Source of the DNA: Pseudomonadota bacterium
Lineage (GTDB): Bacteria > Pseudomonadota > Alphaproteobacteria > Acetobacterales > Acetobacteraceae
Length of the DNA stretch: 18,411 nt
NCBI GenBank assembly: GCA_021841985.1
Contig: JAKCCP010000369.1
Location: 1 to 18,411 of the forward strand
Reading direction: 5' to 3'
Shown here: piece by piece, positions 6,785-13,713 of the stretch
Position numbering within the stretch: the stretch's first letter is position 1
Layout: each line of letters opens with the position of its first letter
The notes under the pieces: model-generated
What the model was told of the DNA's origin: nothing
What the model saw: the letters and a program-made list of their open reading frames with translations, nothing else
Databases searched by the model: none
Made by a program: the position numbers and the translations under genes

Positions 6785-7735
6785 TCACGCAAGAGCAAGC
6801 GTCACCGCGCGCGGCGGAGGCGCCGGAGGCAGATCGCCGCCGGCGGCGAGTGCCAGCACCAGCGCCGCGGGATTGACGCCGAGGGCTTCGCCCAGTGCCG
6901 CATAGCTGGTGGTCAGACGCGGATTGACTTCCAGCACCACCGGCCCCTCCCCTGTCGCGATGAGATCGACGCCGACATAGCCGAACAAACCGGGGATGGC
7001 GCGGGCGATGGCGGCGGCGAGCGGCGTGTAGAAAGCGCGCTTTTCTTCCGCGCCGCCGACCGCCAAGCCGCGATAGTGAAACCGTCCCTCGACGCATTCG
7101 GTGATCTGGCGGTTGCAGGAAAGCAGTGTCGCCTCCCCGCCCCGGCAGAGGAGCGAGAGGCTTTCCGGCGCGCCGGGAATGAAAGGCTGCGCGATGAGGC
7201 CGGCAATGCCGCGCGCCATCGCCGCCGCGGGATCGGTGAAAAAACGCACGCCTTCAGCGCCGGCGCCGTCATCGGGCTTGACGATGACACCGTGTGGCGA
7301 TGCAACCCCGGGCGCGAGGGAGGGCACCGTCACGATGCCGTGCGCCGCGAGATGTTGGCTCGTTGCGATCTTGCTCGCGCACAGCCGCACCGCCTCCGGC
7401 GACGAGCCGAGCAGGATCTTCCCCGCCGCCATTTCCGAAAGCCGCAGCAAGATGCCATCGCTTTCCGGCGCGATCGGCCAGAATGCGTCCGCCGCCGCGA
7501 TCTCCTCGCCCCAGATCTCCCAGCACGGCCTCCGGCCCACCGCGACGATCTCTCCTGGAATTGCGATGGATGGAAGTCGCGCATCGCGGCTCGCGCGCAA
7601 GGCAATGCCCGGGATCGCCGCGAGATCGGCCAGCAGCGCGCGCAGCATCATCTCCCCCTCCGCCAGCAAGCCAGACGGCAAGGGAACACCGGCGAAACCG
7701 CCGCCGGTCACGTATTCACAAACGAAAACCCGCAA
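6785..7735 (-). CDS. ATP-grasp protein, COG1821/MfnD-like
   Basis: A 316-residue ATP-grasp enzyme, a family of carboxylate-amine or carboxylate-thiol ligases. It opens MRVFVCEYVTGGGFAGVPLP, then LLAEGEMMLRALLADL (23-38). As I recall, this N-terminus is typical of the COG1821 group that includes tyramine-glutamate ligase MfnD and a homologue encoded with methanopterin/methanofuran genes in methylotrophs. The ATP-binding lysine region is VIVKPDDGAGAEGVRF (150-165). Metal ligands are D257 in GYVGVDLI and E269/N271 in VLEVNPRLTTSY. The start is TTG at 7735, 6 nt after a GAGG; the N-terminal strand begins there, so an ATG further in would remove it. It stands alone: convergent with the chemoreceptor and separated from the upstream fatty-acid operon by the hairpin element. 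Substrate is unknown. Confidence 0.75.
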   Translation of the reverse strand: MRVFVCEYVTGGGFAGVPLPSGLLAEGEMMLRALLADLAAIPGIALRASRDARLPSIAIPGEIVAVGRRPCWEIWGEEIAAADAFWPIAPESDGILLRLSEMAAGKILLGSSPEAVRLCASKIATSQHLAAHGIVTVPSLAPGVASPHGVIVKPDDGAGAEGVRFFTDPAAAMARGIAGLIAQPFIPGAPESLSLLCRGGEATLLSCNRQITECVEGRFHYRGLAVGGAEEKRAFYTPLAAAIARAIPGLFGYVGVDLIATGEGPVVLEVNPRLTTSYAALGEALGVNPAALVLALAAGGDLPPAPPPRAVTLALA

Positions 7736-7763
7736 TCAGCGCCTCGAATAAGGAGAAGAAAGA

Positions 7764-7787
7764 GGTTCTTTTTTACAAAAAAGAACC
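7764..7787. repeat. left-arm hairpin, perfect 11-bp stem
   Basis: GGTTCTTTTTT, the two bases AC, then AAAAAAGAACC: a perfect 11-bp inverted repeat with a 2-nt centre. It lies 29 bp upstream of the TTG start of the ATP-grasp gene, so a transcript of that gene would carry it in its leader. Confidence 0.85.
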
Positions 7788-7805
7788 AAAAAACTTTTGC
7801 CTGGT

Positions 7806-7830
7806 GCGGCAGTGCCTTCGGCACCGCCGC
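7806..7830. repeat. central GC-rich hairpin of the element
   Basis: GCGGC-A-GTGCC, loop TTC, GGCAC-C-GCCGC: a stem of two 5-bp blocks with one A-C mismatch. On either strand a T-rich stretch follows only 14 to 20 nt later, so it is not a textbook intrinsic terminator. Confidence 0.75.
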
Positions 7831-7859
7831 TCCGAGGAAACCGGGATAAAGTCTTTTTG

Positions 7860-7883
7860 GTTCTTTTTCTTCAGAAAAAGAAC
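7860..7883 (-). terminator. right-arm hairpin, possible terminator of the fatty-acid operon
   Basis: GTTCTTTTTC, loop TTCA, GAAAAAGAAC: a perfect 10-bp stem with a 4-nt loop. On the minus strand it begins 19 nt after the acyl-CoA dehydrogenase stop codon. The run of T is inside the stem rather than after it, so termination is plausible but not demonstrated. Confidence 0.4.
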
Positions 7884-7902
7884 GTTCTTCCCCTTCTTGC
7901 AA

Positions 7903-9693
7903 TCAAAATGCCGCTTCTTCCAGCCCCATCATCGCCTGCTTGCCGGATTTGATGGCGAGATAGAGGGCACCCGCCTGCGGCAGGATACGTTCCATGTAGA
8001 ACCGCGCGGTGACAAGTTTCGCGTGATAAAACGCGGCGTCTTCCGCGCCGCTCGCCAGTTTCGCCGCCGCCGTTTTCGCCATGCGCGCCCACATGAAGCC
8101 GAGGGCGACGAGGCCGAAGAGGCGCAGATACTCGCTCGCCGCCGCCCCCGCTTCTTCCGGATCACGCAGCCCGGCCTCGGCGATATGCGCGGTCGCGAGT
8201 TGCAGGGCGCCGAAGGCTTTTTCCAGCCCATGGACCATCTTGCCGATCGCCGCATCTTCCTTGTGCGCGGCGATGAACGCGGCGACGGGATGGAAAAACC
8301 CGCGCAGGAATCTTCCATAATGCGCGCCGAGCTTGCGCCCGACGAGATCGAGCGCCTGGATGCCGTTGGTGCCCTCGTAAATCATCGTGATCCGCGCATC
8401 GCGCACGTATTGTTCGACGCCGTGGTCGCGAATATAGCCATGCCCGCCATAAACCTGAACGCCCATACTGGCGGCATCGAAGCCGAGATCGGTGAACAGT
8501 GCCTTGACGATCGGCGTCATCAATGCGGTGAAATCCTCCGCTTTTTCGCGCGCCGCCGGCTCCGCGCTCCGCTCGATGGCATCGAGCGCATGCGCGACCC
8601 ACACCCCGAGCGCGCGGCAGCCTTCGGTATAGGCGCGCATGGAAAGCAGCATGCGCCGCACATCGGGGTGGACGATGATCGGGTCGGCGGGCTGATCGGG
8701 ATTTTTCACGCCGCTCAGCGAACGCCCCTGGATGCGCTCGCGAGCATAGGCGACGGCGCTCTGATAGGCCGCTTCCCCGATCGCGAGCCCCTGGATGCCG
8801 ACCGAAAGCCGCTCGCTGTTCATCATCGTGAACATCGCGGCAAGCCCCCGATGCGGCGCGCCGACCAGCCAACCCTTGGCGTTCTCGAAGGTGAGTTGGC
8901 AGGTGGCGGAGGCCTTGATGCCCATCTTGTGCTCGATCGCGGTGCATAGAACGCCATTCCGCGCTCCCGGCCGCCCCTCCGCGTCGGGCAGGAATTTCGG
9001 CACCAGGAACAGGCTGATCCCGCGGCTCCCGGCGGGTGCATCGGGAAGCCGCGCGAGCACCAGATGGATGATGTTCTCGGTCAGATCATGCTCGCCGGCG
9101 GAGATGAAAATCTTGTTGCCCGAGAGGAGATAACTGCCATCCGCTTGCGGCACCGCGCGCGTGCGCAGCATGCCGAGATCGGTGCCGCAATGCGGCTCGG
9201 TCAGGCACATCGTGCCGCTCCAGACGCCGCTCGCGAGTTTCGGCAAGAAGCGCCGTTTCAGATCCTCCGCGCCGTGATCGCGCAACGCCTGATAGGCGCC
9301 GCGCGAGAGGCCAGGATAGAGGCTGAAGGAAAGATTGGCGCTACAGATCATCTCCTCGACGAGCTTGTTCACGCTCTCGGGCAGACCCTGGCCGCCGTAA
9401 TCGGAATCACAGGCGAGCGCCGTCCAGCCGCCTTCGCGAAAAAGATCATACGCCGCCTTGAACCCTTTCGGCGTGCGCACGACGCCGTTTTCGTAATGGC
9501 AGCCCTCCTCGTCGCCCGAAGCGTTGAGCGGCGCCAGAACTTCCTCGACGAAGCGGCCGGCCTCCTCGAGAATGCTGTCGATGAGATCCGGCGCCAGCGC
9601 CTCCTCTCCCGGCCGAGGCGGCGGATCGGTTGCGTCGAAAACCTCGTGCAGCAGGAAACGCATGTCACGAAGTGGCGCCTTGTAGGTTTGCAT
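7903..9693 (-). CDS. acyl-CoA dehydrogenase, DmdC/long FadE-like
   Basis: A 596-residue FAD-dependent acyl-CoA dehydrogenase that introduces the 2,3 double bond and passes electrons to electron-transfer flavoprotein. Order of domains: a short N-terminal cap (MQTYKAPLRDMRFLLHEV), helical domain to about 160, beta domain with MCLTEPHCGTDLGM near 160-175 and SGNKIFISAGEHD, then the helical FAD domain with the catalytic base E440 in MIYEGTNGIQALDL. An extra C-terminal domain follows (about 465-590). This roughly 600-residue architecture fits the DmdC (3-methylmercaptopropionyl-CoA dehydrogenase) and FadE-like branch. Placed with a complete beta-oxidation set, straight-chain acyl-CoA is the likelier substrate. 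ATG 9693 has AGGGA 9 nt upstream and follows the hydratase/dehydrogenase gene by 21 bp. It is the last gene of the operon. Confidence 0.92.
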   Translation of the reverse strand: MQTYKAPLRDMRFLLHEVFDATDPPPRPGEEALAPDLIDSILEEAGRFVEEVLAPLNASGDEEGCHYENGVVRTPKGFKAAYDLFREGGWTALACDSDYGGQGLPESVNKLVEEMICSANLSFSLYPGLSRGAYQALRDHGAEDLKRRFLPKLASGVWSGTMCLTEPHCGTDLGMLRTRAVPQADGSYLLSGNKIFISAGEHDLTENIIHLVLARLPDAPAGSRGISLFLVPKFLPDAEGRPGARNGVLCTAIEHKMGIKASATCQLTFENAKGWLVGAPHRGLAAMFTMMNSERLSVGIQGLAIGEAAYQSAVAYARERIQGRSLSGVKNPDQPADPIIVHPDVRRMLLSMRAYTEGCRALGVWVAHALDAIERSAEPAAREKAEDFTALMTPIVKALFTDLGFDAASMGVQVYGGHGYIRDHGVEQYVRDARITMIYEGTNGIQALDLVGRKLGAHYGRFLRGFFHPVAAFIAAHKEDAAIGKMVHGLEKAFGALQLATAHIAEAGLRDPEEAGAAASEYLRLFGLVALGFMWARMAKTAAAKLASGAEDAAFYHAKLVTARFYMERILPQAGALYLAIKSGKQAMMGLEEAAF

Positions 9694-9714
9694 GGCGATT
9701 TTTCCCTGCGGCGT

Positions 9715-12036
9715 TCAGTTGCGGAGCGGCTTGCCGGTGTCGAGCGTATGGGTAATGCGCGCAAGCGTCGGTTCGGTGCGGACGAGACGCATGAAAGCCT
9801 CGCGTTCCAAAGCGAGCATCGTCTCCTCGTCGAGCGGCGCCAGCGGATCACCCTCGCCGCCGGAAAGAATGTCGGCAAGCGCCCCCGCGACGACGAGATC
9901 ATGCGCCGTCGCCAGACCCTGGCGATGGAAACCCTCCGCCGCCATCATCAACGCGAGCCGCCCCGAGGGACCGGGCAAGGGGAAAACCGGCGGCTCCGGC
10001 GGATGATACGCGGCAGCGAGCGCCAGCGCCCGTGCCTTGGCCATGGCCAGCAAGCGCTCGCGGTTCATCACGATTTCGTCGCCGCGGCGAAGAATGCCCA
10101 TCTCGCGCGCTTCCGCCGCCGATTTGCTGACCCGGGCGGTGCTGACCATCTCGAAAACCTGCGCCACCGCCGGCATCGGCCCTTTCGGCAAAGCGGGTGA
10201 GGAGGCGAGCCGCGCCAGCATCTCCTTGGTGCCGCCCCAGCCCGGCACCAGCCCGACGCCGCACTCAACGAGCCCGGCATAGGTTTCGGCATGGGCGACG
10301 ATCGCATCGGCGTGCAGCAGGATTTCGCAGCCACCGCCGAGCGCCATGCCGGCCGGCGCCGCGACCACCGGAAACGGCGCGTATTTGAGCGCGAGCATCG
10401 CCTTCTGCCCGGCGGCCAGCGTCTTCTCGATCTCGCCCCAGGCGGCGATATTGGCGGCAAAAGCGGCGAGGCCGAGATTGGCGCCGACCGAGAAATTGCC
10501 GCCCTCGTTATAGATCACCAGCGCCTTGAACCGCTCGGCGATCAGTCCCACGGCGCGTTCGAGGAGATCGACGATGCCGGGATCGAGCGCGTTCATTTTC
10601 GTCGTGAATTCAAAACAGGCGACACCGTCGCCGATATCCCAGAGCGCCGCCGAGGCATTTTTGATCACGGGTTTGGTGACGCGCTTCACGTCTTCGAGCA
10701 AAACGATGCCGGCGGGGCGGAGCACGTCGTGATAGGCGCCATCGCCGCCAAGGAATTGCGGCCGCGCCTCATGCAAACGATAAAACCCCGACGCGCTCGC
10801 CGCCGTCGCCAGCAACGCCGGAGCTTCGATGCCTTCGGCAGCGAGCAGCGTCCGCATACCCGCGCTGCCGATGCGGTCGATCAATTCGAACGGGCCGAAT
10901 TTCCAGTTATAACCAAGCCGCATCGCCTCATCGATGGCGGTGATGTCCTCGGCCGCCTCCGGCACCAGACGCACGGCATAGGCGAGGGTGTGGGCGATCA
11001 CGCGGCGGGCATAGGCGCCGAATTTGTCCGTGCGGGTCAGCAATTTGCGCGGATCGCGCACGACGGAGTCGGGCAGCGCGGCCGGGTGTTCGGCGCGGTA
11101 TTCGCCGCTCGCGAGATCGATCGCCTCCTTGACGCGCGCCGGACCTTCCCTACGCTGCCGATAAAATCCGCCTTTGCCTTTGCGCCCGGTCAAACCCTCG
11201 GCGATCATCTTGCGGATCAGCGGAACATCACGATTGGCGGCGTGGAAGGGGTCGCTCGCCGGCAGCGCCTTTGCCAAGCTCGCGTTGACATGCGGCATGA
11301 GATCGAGGCCGACGAGATCGATCAGCCCGAACACACCGGTTTTCGGAATGCCGAACGGGCGCCCCATCACCGCGTCGGCCTCCTCGACGGTGAGGCCGAG
11401 ATCGAACGCGGCGAGCACACCGATCTGCATCCAATAGACGCCGAGACGATTGGCGATGAAGCCGGGACTGTCCTTGCAGGGAACAATGGTTTTGCCGAGC
11501 GCGTGATCGGCGAAGGCAGCGATGCGCTCGGCGAGATCGCGGCTCGTCGCCGCCCCGGTGACGAGTTCGAGCAAGCGCATATAGCGCGGCGGGTTGAAGA
11601 AATGGGTGATCAGAAAATTCGCGGCGAAATCGTTGCTCATCCCCGCGATGAGCGACGCGAGCGGAATGGTGGACGTGTTGGAGGAGACCGCCGCGCCCGG
11701 TTTGCGTATTGCATCGATGCGGCGATAGAGCGCCTGCTTGATCTCAAGAGTCTCGATCACCGCCTCGATGATCCAGTCACACGCGGCGAGTTTGTCGAGA
11801 TCGTCCTCGGTGTTGCCGGGGGTGATCAAACGCGCCGCGGCCGCCGACATCAGCGGCGCGGGCTCCGTTTTCATCATGCGGGCGATCGCGTTCTTGGCGA
11901 TCGCGTTGCGATCCCCGCCGTCTTTCGGCACGATGTCGAGCAAAAGCACCGGAAAACCGGCATTGGCGATCTGCGCCGCGATCCCCGCCCCCATCACCCC
12001 GGCGCCGATCACCGCGAGCTTCTTGATCTCGGTCAT
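9715..12036 (-). CDS. 3-hydroxyacyl-CoA dehydrogenase / enoyl-CoA hydratase bifunctional protein
   Basis: A 773-residue bifunctional beta-oxidation enzyme with the dehydrogenase first and hydratase second. This is the order of Bacillus FadN (YusL) and the reverse of E. coli FadB. The NAD-binding loop is VIGAGVMGAGIAAQIANAG (9-27). The dehydrogenase catalytic pair is H145 in THFFNPP and E157 in LLELVTG. A C-terminal dehydrogenase repeat contains YNWKFGPFELID (376-387). The crotonase part has an oxyanion-hole-like FSVGANL (515-521) and GMALGGGCE, with both expected glutamates, E571 and E591 (LVECGVGLVPGWGG). All catalytic residues are intact. ATG 12036 overlaps the thiolase stop by one base (TGATG), indicating translational coupling. 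The frame stays open far upstream across the thiolase gene, but that extension is the thiolase's wrong frame. Confidence 0.95.
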   Translation of the reverse strand: MTEIKKLAVIGAGVMGAGIAAQIANAGFPVLLLDIVPKDGGDRNAIAKNAIARMMKTEPAPLMSAAAARLITPGNTEDDLDKLAACDWIIEAVIETLEIKQALYRRIDAIRKPGAAVSSNTSTIPLASLIAGMSNDFAANFLITHFFNPPRYMRLLELVTGAATSRDLAERIAAFADHALGKTIVPCKDSPGFIANRLGVYWMQIGVLAAFDLGLTVEEADAVMGRPFGIPKTGVFGLIDLVGLDLMPHVNASLAKALPASDPFHAANRDVPLIRKMIAEGLTGRKGKGGFYRQRREGPARVKEAIDLASGEYRAEHPAALPDSVVRDPRKLLTRTDKFGAYARRVIAHTLAYAVRLVPEAAEDITAIDEAMRLGYNWKFGPFELIDRIGSAGMRTLLAAEGIEAPALLATAASASGFYRLHEARPQFLGGDGAYHDVLRPAGIVLLEDVKRVTKPVIKNASAALWDIGDGVACFEFTTKMNALDPGIVDLLERAVGLIAERFKALVIYNEGGNFSVGANLGLAAFAANIAAWGEIEKTLAAGQKAMLALKYAPFPVVAAPAGMALGGGCEILLHADAIVAHAETYAGLVECGVGLVPGWGGTKEMLARLASSPALPKGPMPAVAQVFEMVSTARVSKSAAEAREMGILRRGDEIVMNRERLLAMAKARALALAAAYHPPEPPVFPLPGPSGRLALMMAAEGFHRQGLATAHDLVVAGALADILSGGEGDPLAPLDEETMLALEREAFMRLVRTEPTLARITHTLDTGKPLRN

Positions 12037-13172
12037 CACACCCGCTCCAGCAAGGTCGCGATGCCCTGGCCGCCGCCGATGCATTGCGTCGCCAAGGCGT
12101 AACGCTTGCCTTCGCGTTTGAGCAGCGACGCCGCCTTGCCGGTGATCCGCGCGCCGGTCGCGCCGAGCGGGTGGCCAAGCGCGATGGCGCCGCCATCGAG
12201 GTTGATTTTCTCTTGTGGAATGCCGAGTTCGCGGGCGCAGGCCAGCGCCTGGCTGGCAAAAGCCTCGTTCAGTTCGACGAGATCGATATCGGCCATCGTG
12301 ATCCCGGCGCGGGCGAGGATTTTTTTCGTCGCCGCCACCGGGCCGATGCCCATCACTTCCGGCGCGCAGCCGGCGACGCTGACCGCGCGGATACGCGCGA
12401 GCGGCGCCAGACGATGGCGGGCGGCGAAATCCTCGCTGCAAACAAAAACCGCCGCAGCACCATCGGTGAGCGGCGAGGACGTGCCGGCGGTCACGCTGCC
12501 ATCGGCGCTGAACGCCGGTTTCAACGTCGCCAAGGTTTCGGCGGTGGTGTCCGGGCGAATGCAGCCATCCGCATCCACGACGCCGTCCCTGGTGGTGATC
12601 GGCACGATCTCCGTCGCGAAATGCCCTCGCCGCGCGGCGCCGGCGGCGCGGACATGGCTTCCGGCGGCGAACGCCTCCTGCTCGGCGCGATCGATCTCGT
12701 AGCGCTTGGCGACGTTTTCCGCCGTCTCGCCCATGCCGATATAGGCGGCCGGCATTTTGGCGGCAAGCGCCGGGTTGGGCAGCGGATTGAAGCCCATCAT
12801 CGGCACCCGGCTCATGCTCTCGACCCCGGCGCAGAGAAACGCCTCGCCGGCGCCGAGCGCGATCTGTCCCGCCGCCATGTGGATCGCCTGCATCGAGGAG
12901 CCGCAAAAACGATTGACGGTGACGGCGGCGACCGAGATCGGCAGATCGGCGAGCAGCCCGACGAGACGCGCGACATTGAGCCCCTGCTCGCCCTCGGGCA
13001 TCGCGCAGCCGAGGATCAGATCCTCGATCAGCGCCGGATCGACGCCGAGCCGGCCGATCAGCGCCCGCACCACTTGCGCCGCGAGATCATCCGGACGCAC
13101 GCGGGCGAGCGCGCCTTTCTTGGCTGGTGTGAATGGCGAACGCGCATAGTCGACGATGACGGCGTTACTCAT
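12036..13172 (-). CDS. acetyl-CoA acyltransferase (thiolase)
   Basis: A 378-residue thiolase that cleaves 3-ketoacyl-CoA with CoA to release acetyl-CoA. The active-site nucleophile is C90 in VNRFCGSSMQA. The remaining catalytic set is N302 in ELNEAF, H334 in GGAIALGHPLGATG and C364 in QCIGGGQG, all present. The partial sequence GETAENVAKRYEI and the fusion-independent partner gene next door fit a FadA-type degradative thiolase. A biosynthetic acetoacetyl-CoA thiolase is less likely in this context. ATG 13172 has GGAG 7 nt upstream. It overlaps the following gene by one base and is separated from the MerR gene by 70 bp in which I see no convincing promoter. Confidence 0.95.
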   Translation of the reverse strand: MSNAVIVDYARSPFTPAKKGALARVRPDDLAAQVVRALIGRLGVDPALIEDLILGCAMPEGEQGLNVARLVGLLADLPISVAAVTVNRFCGSSMQAIHMAAGQIALGAGEAFLCAGVESMSRVPMMGFNPLPNPALAAKMPAAYIGMGETAENVAKRYEIDRAEQEAFAAGSHVRAAGAARRGHFATEIVPITTRDGVVDADGCIRPDTTAETLATLKPAFSADGSVTAGTSSPLTDGAAAVFVCSEDFAARHRLAPLARIRAVSVAGCAPEVMGIGPVAATKKILARAGITMADIDLVELNEAFASQALACARELGIPQEKINLDGGAIALGHPLGATGARITGKAASLLKREGKRYALATQCIGGGQGIATLLERV

Positions 13173-13242
13173 GATTTTGCTCCATATCTCTATCTCTTAT
13201 CGATCTCTTCTCGCCATTTTCCTGCCGCGGGACGCCCCCCGC

Positions 13243-13674
13243 TCACCCGGCCGCGCGCTTTCGCGACGGCGGCCTGGTCTCGAGCGCGGCCACCGCCTGA
13301 CGCTCCACCTCGCGCAATTCAGCGAGGATTTCATCGAGCGCGCGCTCTTGTTCCTCGAGCGCCGCGAGCCGGATTCGCACCAGCTTCAGCAACAGGCGAA
13401 GTTGCGAGGCCTGGCTCGTGTCGATATCGTAGAGTTCTAGATATTCCCTGATTTCACGCAAGGAAAATCCCAGCCTTTTCCCGCGCAGGATAAGAATCAT
13501 GCGGGCGCGGTCACGATTGGTGTAAACCCGCGTGGTGCCGGCGCGGCGCGGCAGGATCAGTCCCTTGTCTTCATAAAAGCGAATGGCGCGCGCGGTGACG
13601 CCGATCTCTTTCGAGAGTTGCGTCACCGTATAAAGCCGCTCGGGAGGCGCCGCGGTAGCCGAGTTGCTGGCCAT
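13243..13674 (-). CDS. MerR-family transcriptional regulator of fatty-acid/acyl-CoA catabolism
   Basis: A 143-residue MerR-type regulator. The winged helix-turn-helix is YTVTQLSKEIGVTARAIRFY (15-34), followed by EDKGLILPRRAGTTRVY and the second helical pair RLGFSLREIREYLELYD. The C-terminal half is a long amphipathic dimerisation helix (about 87-135) ending in a basic tail. It has no cysteine, so metal or redox sensing as in MerR/SoxR is unlikely. It resembles the LiuR-like subgroup, which controls branched-chain amino-acid or fatty-acid catabolism and responds to acyl-CoA. It sits inside the operon, 35 bp after the ligase gene. Its own upstream gap holds a perfect palindrome (13680-13693) and a LiuR-like motif, consistent with autoregulation. 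ATG 13674 has AGGT as a weak ribosome-binding site. Confidence 0.88.
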   Translation of the reverse strand: MASNSATAAPPERLYTVTQLSKEIGVTARAIRFYEDKGLILPRRAGTTRVYTNRDRARMILILRGKRLGFSLREIREYLELYDIDTSQASQLRLLLKLVRIRLAALEEQERALDEILAELREVERQAVAALETRPPSRKRAAG

Positions 13675-13679
13675 CCAGA

Positions 13680-13693
13680 TTACCTATAGGTAA
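13680..13693. promoter_or_regulatory. palindromic candidate operator upstream of merR
   Basis: TTACCTATAGGTAA is a perfect 14-bp palindrome ending 6 nt from the MerR start codon. With flanks it contains TATAGGTAAGAT (13685-13696), matching at 11 of 12 the box upstream of the acyl-CoA ligase gene. Binding here would cover the ribosome-binding site of the regulator. Confidence 0.45.
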
Positions 13694-13698
13694 GATGA

Positions 13699-13713
13699 TT
13701 GACGTTAACTTAA
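13699..13713. promoter_or_regulatory. LiuR-like imperfect palindrome
   Basis: TTGACGTTAACTTAA resembles, from memory, the ACGT-containing palindromes bound by LiuR-type MerR regulators. It overlaps the stop codon of the acyl-CoA ligase gene and lies 25 bp upstream of the merR start. Confidence 0.3.

Larger units (their letters stand above)
7750..7895. repeat. 146-bp MITE/REP-like element with terminal inverted repeats and three hairpins
   Basis: The left arm (7750 to about 7804) and the right arm (about 7840-7895) are imperfect inverted copies of each other over about 55 bp. The outer ends AAGGAGAAGAA and AAGGGGAAGAA match at 10 of 11. Further in, both arms read ACC(A/G)GG..AAAGT.TTTTTGGTTCTTTTT. 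Each arm is itself a hairpin, and a GC-rich hairpin sits in the middle. AT-rich arms around a GC-rich core differ sharply in composition from the surrounding genes. I see no protein: the frame through it is low-complexity (F/K-rich). It lies between the end of the acyl-CoA dehydrogenase gene and the start of the ATP-grasp gene. I associate similar hairpins with acetic-acid bacteria, from memory only. Confidence 0.8.

Noticed and set aside
7708..7902. A 64-codon minus-strand frame over the hairpin element
   Set aside because: The peptide is composed of F/K-rich translations of the inverted repeats; the sequence is better explained as a structured repeat.
7294..8949. A 551-codon plus-strand frame crossing the hairpin element
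   Set aside because: It is antisense to the acyl-CoA dehydrogenase and reads through the AT-rich hairpins with no domain similarity.
12037..12906. N-terminal extension of the dehydrogenase/hydratase frame to give 1063 residues
   Set aside because: The extra 290 residues are the wrong frame of the thiolase gene; the conserved NAD-binding start begins at ATG 12036.
13205..13230. Possible terminator between merR and the thiolase gene
   Set aside because: A GCGGG/CCCGC stem of 5 bp exists, but with no T-run after it; the genes are better read as one operon.
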